DNA of 60,000 bases from Acanthaster planci (lineage: Eukaryota > Echinodermata > Asteroidea > Valvatida > Acanthasteridae). The notes beneath the pieces are model-generated. The model searched no databases. It saw only the letters and a program-made list of their open reading frames with translations, and was not told the origin of the DNA. Every line of letters begins with the position of its first letter. Within the stretch, counting starts at the first letter, position 1. The stretch is from the NCBI RefSeq assembly GCF_001949145.1, contig NW_019091507.1, positions 528,950 to 588,949 of the forward strand. The letters are read 5' to 3'. Shown piece after piece: positions 56,686 through 60,000 of this stretch. A program made the position numbers and the translations under genes.

Positions 56686-56920
56686 TTTATAGCGCCGCGT
56701 AGCAGTGCAAGATGGGTAATTCGGCCAAAAAGGTGTTATCACCAGAGGCGCCATTCGAGTGTGAACGTTAATGTATATGTGTGTGCGTGCCTAGTCGCAG
56801 CGCCTGCGCATTAACATGCACTGCGCAGGCGTAGTCCAACCAGAATGGCGCCTATGTGATAACGTTTTACGCGTATTCATGGTGAAGTTCCCCATCTTGC
56901 GCCGCTAGGCGGCGCTATAC
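56686..56920. mobile_element. About 235-bp palindromic element
   Basis: The left arm (TATAGCGCCGCGTAGCAGTG, CAAGATGGG, GGTGTTATCACC, GGCGCCATTC) is mirrored by the right arm (GAATGGCGCC, GTGATAACG, CCCATCTTG, CGCCGCTAGGCGGCGCTATA). The centre has a perfect 10-bp stem, CGCCTGCGCA with TGCGCAGGCG. No coding capacity. Confidence 0.75.
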
Positions 56921-58359
56921 GATCTTTGGATAAGAGATTGTGTTGAATTTGATAAATCGGAGAGAACTGTTTGGACTTGAAACGAAACAGGCGTGTCCTG
57001 AGTTTCTTACTGAAATAGTGTGTAGTAGTATTGGCATGTACATTTACATTCGGCTTTTACGGGATAAGCAGTGTCGCCACGCTACCAAATGACGGATCGG
57101 TGCTGTTTCCAGAAGAAAGCCCACGAATAATAATAAACCGCTCAGATGACAGCAAAGGTCCGTTACAGTAGTGCTGTAATATAAATCTTTTTTAAAACTT
57201 GCACTAACGACCACGCCAGCCAACGTTTTGCCAACCAGAGAGGTCTCTAAAACGTCGTTTATTAAACTAAATCTTGATTCGAGAAGCAGTATGATGTAAC
57301 TGTTATAATTGTTTTGGCCTGAGGAGACGAAGAATGCACAATTTTGTCAATTTTTCTTCATGCATGTTTGATGAGATTTCCAAGTAGCGTTAGATTTCAA
57401 ATTGTTCTGAATAAGTATACCAAAGAGTTAGCATGATTGAACTGTTTCTTTTTGATGACCATGTAGCAAAAGCAATTTGTTTAGCTCGAATGTTATTTCC
57501 GTCGCTAAACATTTCATTGTGCACATCGTTAAGTTCTTTTATTTTTGTGCACAAACCGGTTTATTTTTGTCTTAATGCACTCAGGACCATTACTAGGAGC
57601 GACTTTTAATTATTACACGTGTTTTGGGGATGTGTGGCTTCCAAACTCTATTCCATTGTGTGGGCCTGGTTTGCAATCCAGTAATTCATCATAATAGCAT
57701 GGAAATAGTAACTTCTGTGTGGCAAAGCCAGGAGGAACAATAACCAAAAGGGGACAGAAATAGCCAGCTGGAGAGACATTTTTTATACCTAGGTATTTCA
57801 CCGCCCACGAAGAGTTTTACTGGACAGATTATCGGACATCTGCACATTTCTCAATGTGAGCCCTCTAGTGGTCATTTGTTTTCACACCAACTACACGTAT
57901 CTATTATGAGTAGGATGCGAATTGAGTGACTTACATTCATTGTGAAATTGATAAAATGGTTTGTATCAGTCTGAAATAAAATGTAAGGAATTACAGGAAT
58001 GTGTATTTTGGGAAAAAATTGCGTTTTTCCGTAAAAGGCACTGCTTTGAGATTTAGATCATCAACTACACGTATGAAGCACTTATTAGCATGACCCACTG
58101 ACCTACTTTTACCGCCAGATCGTTTTCGCTATGCAACATGCATAACGCGTTGTAGGCGGGTCGACGGTCGGTACATACCGGGTGCATGCAGCGTGCGAAA
58201 TGGCCGGCATGTGAGAGTCGACGTTTGACTTGGACTGAACAGCGGTTATTTGTCATAAAATTCTATGGATTCACTTGAAGTTCTCGGCCCAGATGTTAAG
58301 CTGACATGTCGCCGGGAATCCAGAAGGCTTTATGAGGGCTTGCCACCAACCAGGCCGCG

Positions 58360-58941
58360 ATGGCAGCGGCGTCCGCCGCCAGCCTTCCAGCCAAGATACT
58401 GGAGTTGATTTTCTCCTACTTGGATCTAGCTGACCTACTCAACTGTTCCACCGTCTGCAAAGCCTGGCACAACTGCCTGAACGATGAGAACTCGCTGGTC
58501 TGGCGAGTCCAGTGCGTCCGGCGGATCGCCGCCGAGGCCCAAAAGGGGGACCTGCTGTCCGAGGTGCCCAGCTATAAGGGCAAGCTGCGGGCCCTCTTCC
58601 ACGCCTTCAACCCGGGTGATTGCTCTCGGAACGTGTACATCAAGCCTAACGGGTTCACGCTCCACCGCAACCCGGTGGCGCAGAGCACGGACGCGGCCCG
58701 GGGGCGGAGGGGTTTCCGCAAGGGCCGGCACGCTTGGGAGGTCTGGTGGGAAGGGCCGCTCGGGACGGTAGCCGTGGTGGGGATCGCCACCAAAAACGCC
58801 CCTTTGCAATGCCAGGGTTACGTGGCTCTGCTGGGCAGCAATGACCAGAGCTGGGGCTGGAATTTGGTGGACAATTATCTCTCTCACAATGGCGATCACC
58901 AGGGAAACTTCCCACAATGCAATAATGCACCGAAGTACGAG
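58360..58941 (+). CDS. FBXO45: FBXO45 F-box/SPRY protein, first coding exon
   Basis: The exon encodes 194 residues in phase 0 and ends at a GTGGGT donor; the rest lies beyond the window (the human protein is 286 residues). An in-frame TGA sits eight codons upstream of the start. The F-box spans about residues 8-50 ([20 protein letters not shown]), and the SPRY domain starts around 85-90, with highly conserved [37 protein letters not shown] and [20 protein letters not shown]45 binds SKP1 and the large RING protein PAM/Highwire/MYCBP2 instead of a standard CUL1 complex, and acts in synapse and axon development. The exon is GC-rich compared with its surroundings, consistent with a CpG-rich 5' end. 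Confidence 0.96.
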
Positions 58942-60000
58942 GTGGGTATGAGAAATTGCTGTCCCTCTTGATTTTATCTGTTTACTGTGAACTAGACTGT
59001 GCATACTGGCAACTACTTAAAAAATACTGTTAAGCCTAACCTGTTTTTAACTGTTTACTGTTAAGTCTAACCTGCTAACTGTTCACTGTTATTACCTGCA
59101 TGTACTGTAGACTTGTTTAGAAGTACATTTCTCCATCCCAGCACTGCTAATCCAATCCGTAACATAAGAGTTTGGTTTTTACCATAGAGCTATACTAGAG
59201 CACTGACAGTGATACCTGCTGGGCACGTCCATGTTTGTACACAAACCTATGGGAAAACTCAAAATTTTGTATGGCTTTTATATAGCTATTTGCATATATC
59301 TGTGTCTGTTTCTAAAATGATATGTCAACAGAGCTGATAGTCTGATACACATAAAAACTAATGCACTATCAGTAAATAAGCGTTTCATTTTTCTCTAAGT
59401 AAACAATGCATATGCGTATGTGCTGCAGATAACTTTTTGAAGTGAATTTTAGTGGTACGCGATGGGCATTGTGTTTAAAGTACGTAATTCGATAATCATT
59501 CTGTCTGATTTTGAATGATCAACAAGCATGACAGGCATGCTCAAGGATTCAAAATGTATGCACCCAGGACGGCATCAATTTTCTCTGCGCGGAGAAGAAG
59601 AAGCTAGCGCTCTAGTAATTTAATGTAGCTCTGTGGTTTTCACCCACAGTATATTCCCTCATCCCTTGTTCTTCACTCCTGGACCTTCTTCCAATGAGTT
59701 CCCGTACCACGTTGCAGCCCTATTCTCCTAGTAAAGTAGGCCTACTGGTAGGCCTATGCCTTCACTGCAGCAGTGTAATTGCTATGTTGCGACACTTGTA
59801 TGCCCTCAGTGGATGTGGCTTTTTTGTACAAAAACACCATGGATTTGTGCATGTTCCAATAAAATTGGACAGGTCCACTCTGCAAAATTAGGATTCTGGA
59901 ACCAGTACCGGTATGCTCAAGGAATTTGTTCTCCCTTCGGTCTGATGCTATCTGCAGTTTGTATTTGTATGTGCTGTCCGTTATCCGTATTTCTATGTCA
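58942..60000 (+). other. FBXO45 intron 1 (start)
   Basis: No coding sequence is seen. It contains the second copy of the dispersed element (59180-59640), several TGTTTACTGTTAAGTC-like short repeats near 59030-59090, and TAGGCCTA words near 59740. Confidence 0.6.
59180..59640. mobile_element. Dispersed inverted-repeat element, copy 2
   Basis: Same orientation and landmark order as 55131-55925 but internally shorter. The ends are ACCATAGAGCTATACTAGAG at the left and GCGCTCTAG then GTAGCTCTGTGG at the right, inverted copies of each other. It lies in the first intron of FBXO45. Confidence 0.7.

Larger units (their letters stand above)
54341..58359. other. Divergent spacer before FBXO45
   Basis: No gene is supported. 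It holds one copy of a long dispersed element (55131-55925), an inverted-repeat element with a C8 run and an ambiguous base (about 56195-56345), and a strong palindromic element (56686-56920). TAGGCCTA words occur just to the left, at 53860-54035. Confidence 0.55.

Noticed and set aside
58435-59004. 189-codon minus-strand frame
   Set aside because: Antisense shadow of the FBXO45 exon, produced by its GC-rich codon use.

Overview
The window is animal (metazoan) nuclear DNA. Genes are split into many short exons with GT-AG introns, intergenic DNA is AT-rich, and there is no operon structure. The gene content (Mondo, CUL4, FBXO45) together with very frequent TACATGTA-type and TAGGCCTA-type words, tRNA-derived SINEs and many small inverted-repeat elements suggests an invertebrate deuterostome such as an echinoderm, hemichordate or amphioxus. 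That placement is inference; no sequence search was run. There is one 152-base assembly gap (25399-25550) and one isolated N (56307).

Layout. (1) About 2.9-8.5 kb, plus strand: the 3' end of a Mondo gene (MLXIP/MLXIPL, ChREBP family), six exons covering the bHLH-leucine zipper and the C-terminal dimerization/cytoplasmic-localization region. The 5' part lies off the window. (2) 12.8-32.5 kb, plus strand: a complete cullin-4 gene, 18 coding exons that join in frame to 801 residues. (3) 32.5-44 kb: no gene that I can support; several transposon-like elements and a diverged tandem duplication. (4) 44.0-54.1 kb, minus strand: a 13-exon gene for a 1205-residue protein I do not recognise. It has a myristoylation-like, polybasic N terminus, an acidic stretch, five 46-residue lysine-rich repeats and a basic, Ser-rich C terminus with four SxIP motifs. 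(5) 58.4 kb to the end, plus strand: the first coding exon of FBXO45, continuing off the window.

Most interesting points. CUL4 intron 2 reads as a minor-spliceosome (U12-type) AT-AC intron: ATATCCTTTT donor, CCTTAAC branch site 11 nt before a terminal AC, and only this reading restores the conserved cullin sequence. One Mondo intron also starts with GTATCCTT, a U12-type GT-AG donor. The unrecognised minus-strand gene looks like a membrane-anchored, microtubule plus-end-binding protein. Its exons 5-12 are all multiples of three in phase 0, and one intron has a GC donor.

How the genes relate. Mondo is a nutrient-responsive transcription factor, CUL4 the scaffold of DDB1-type ubiquitin ligases, and FBXO45 a SKP1-binding substrate receptor. 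Nothing in the sequence indicates that they are co-regulated. The minus-strand gene and FBXO45 are divergently transcribed from either side of a 4.2 kb repeat-rich spacer.
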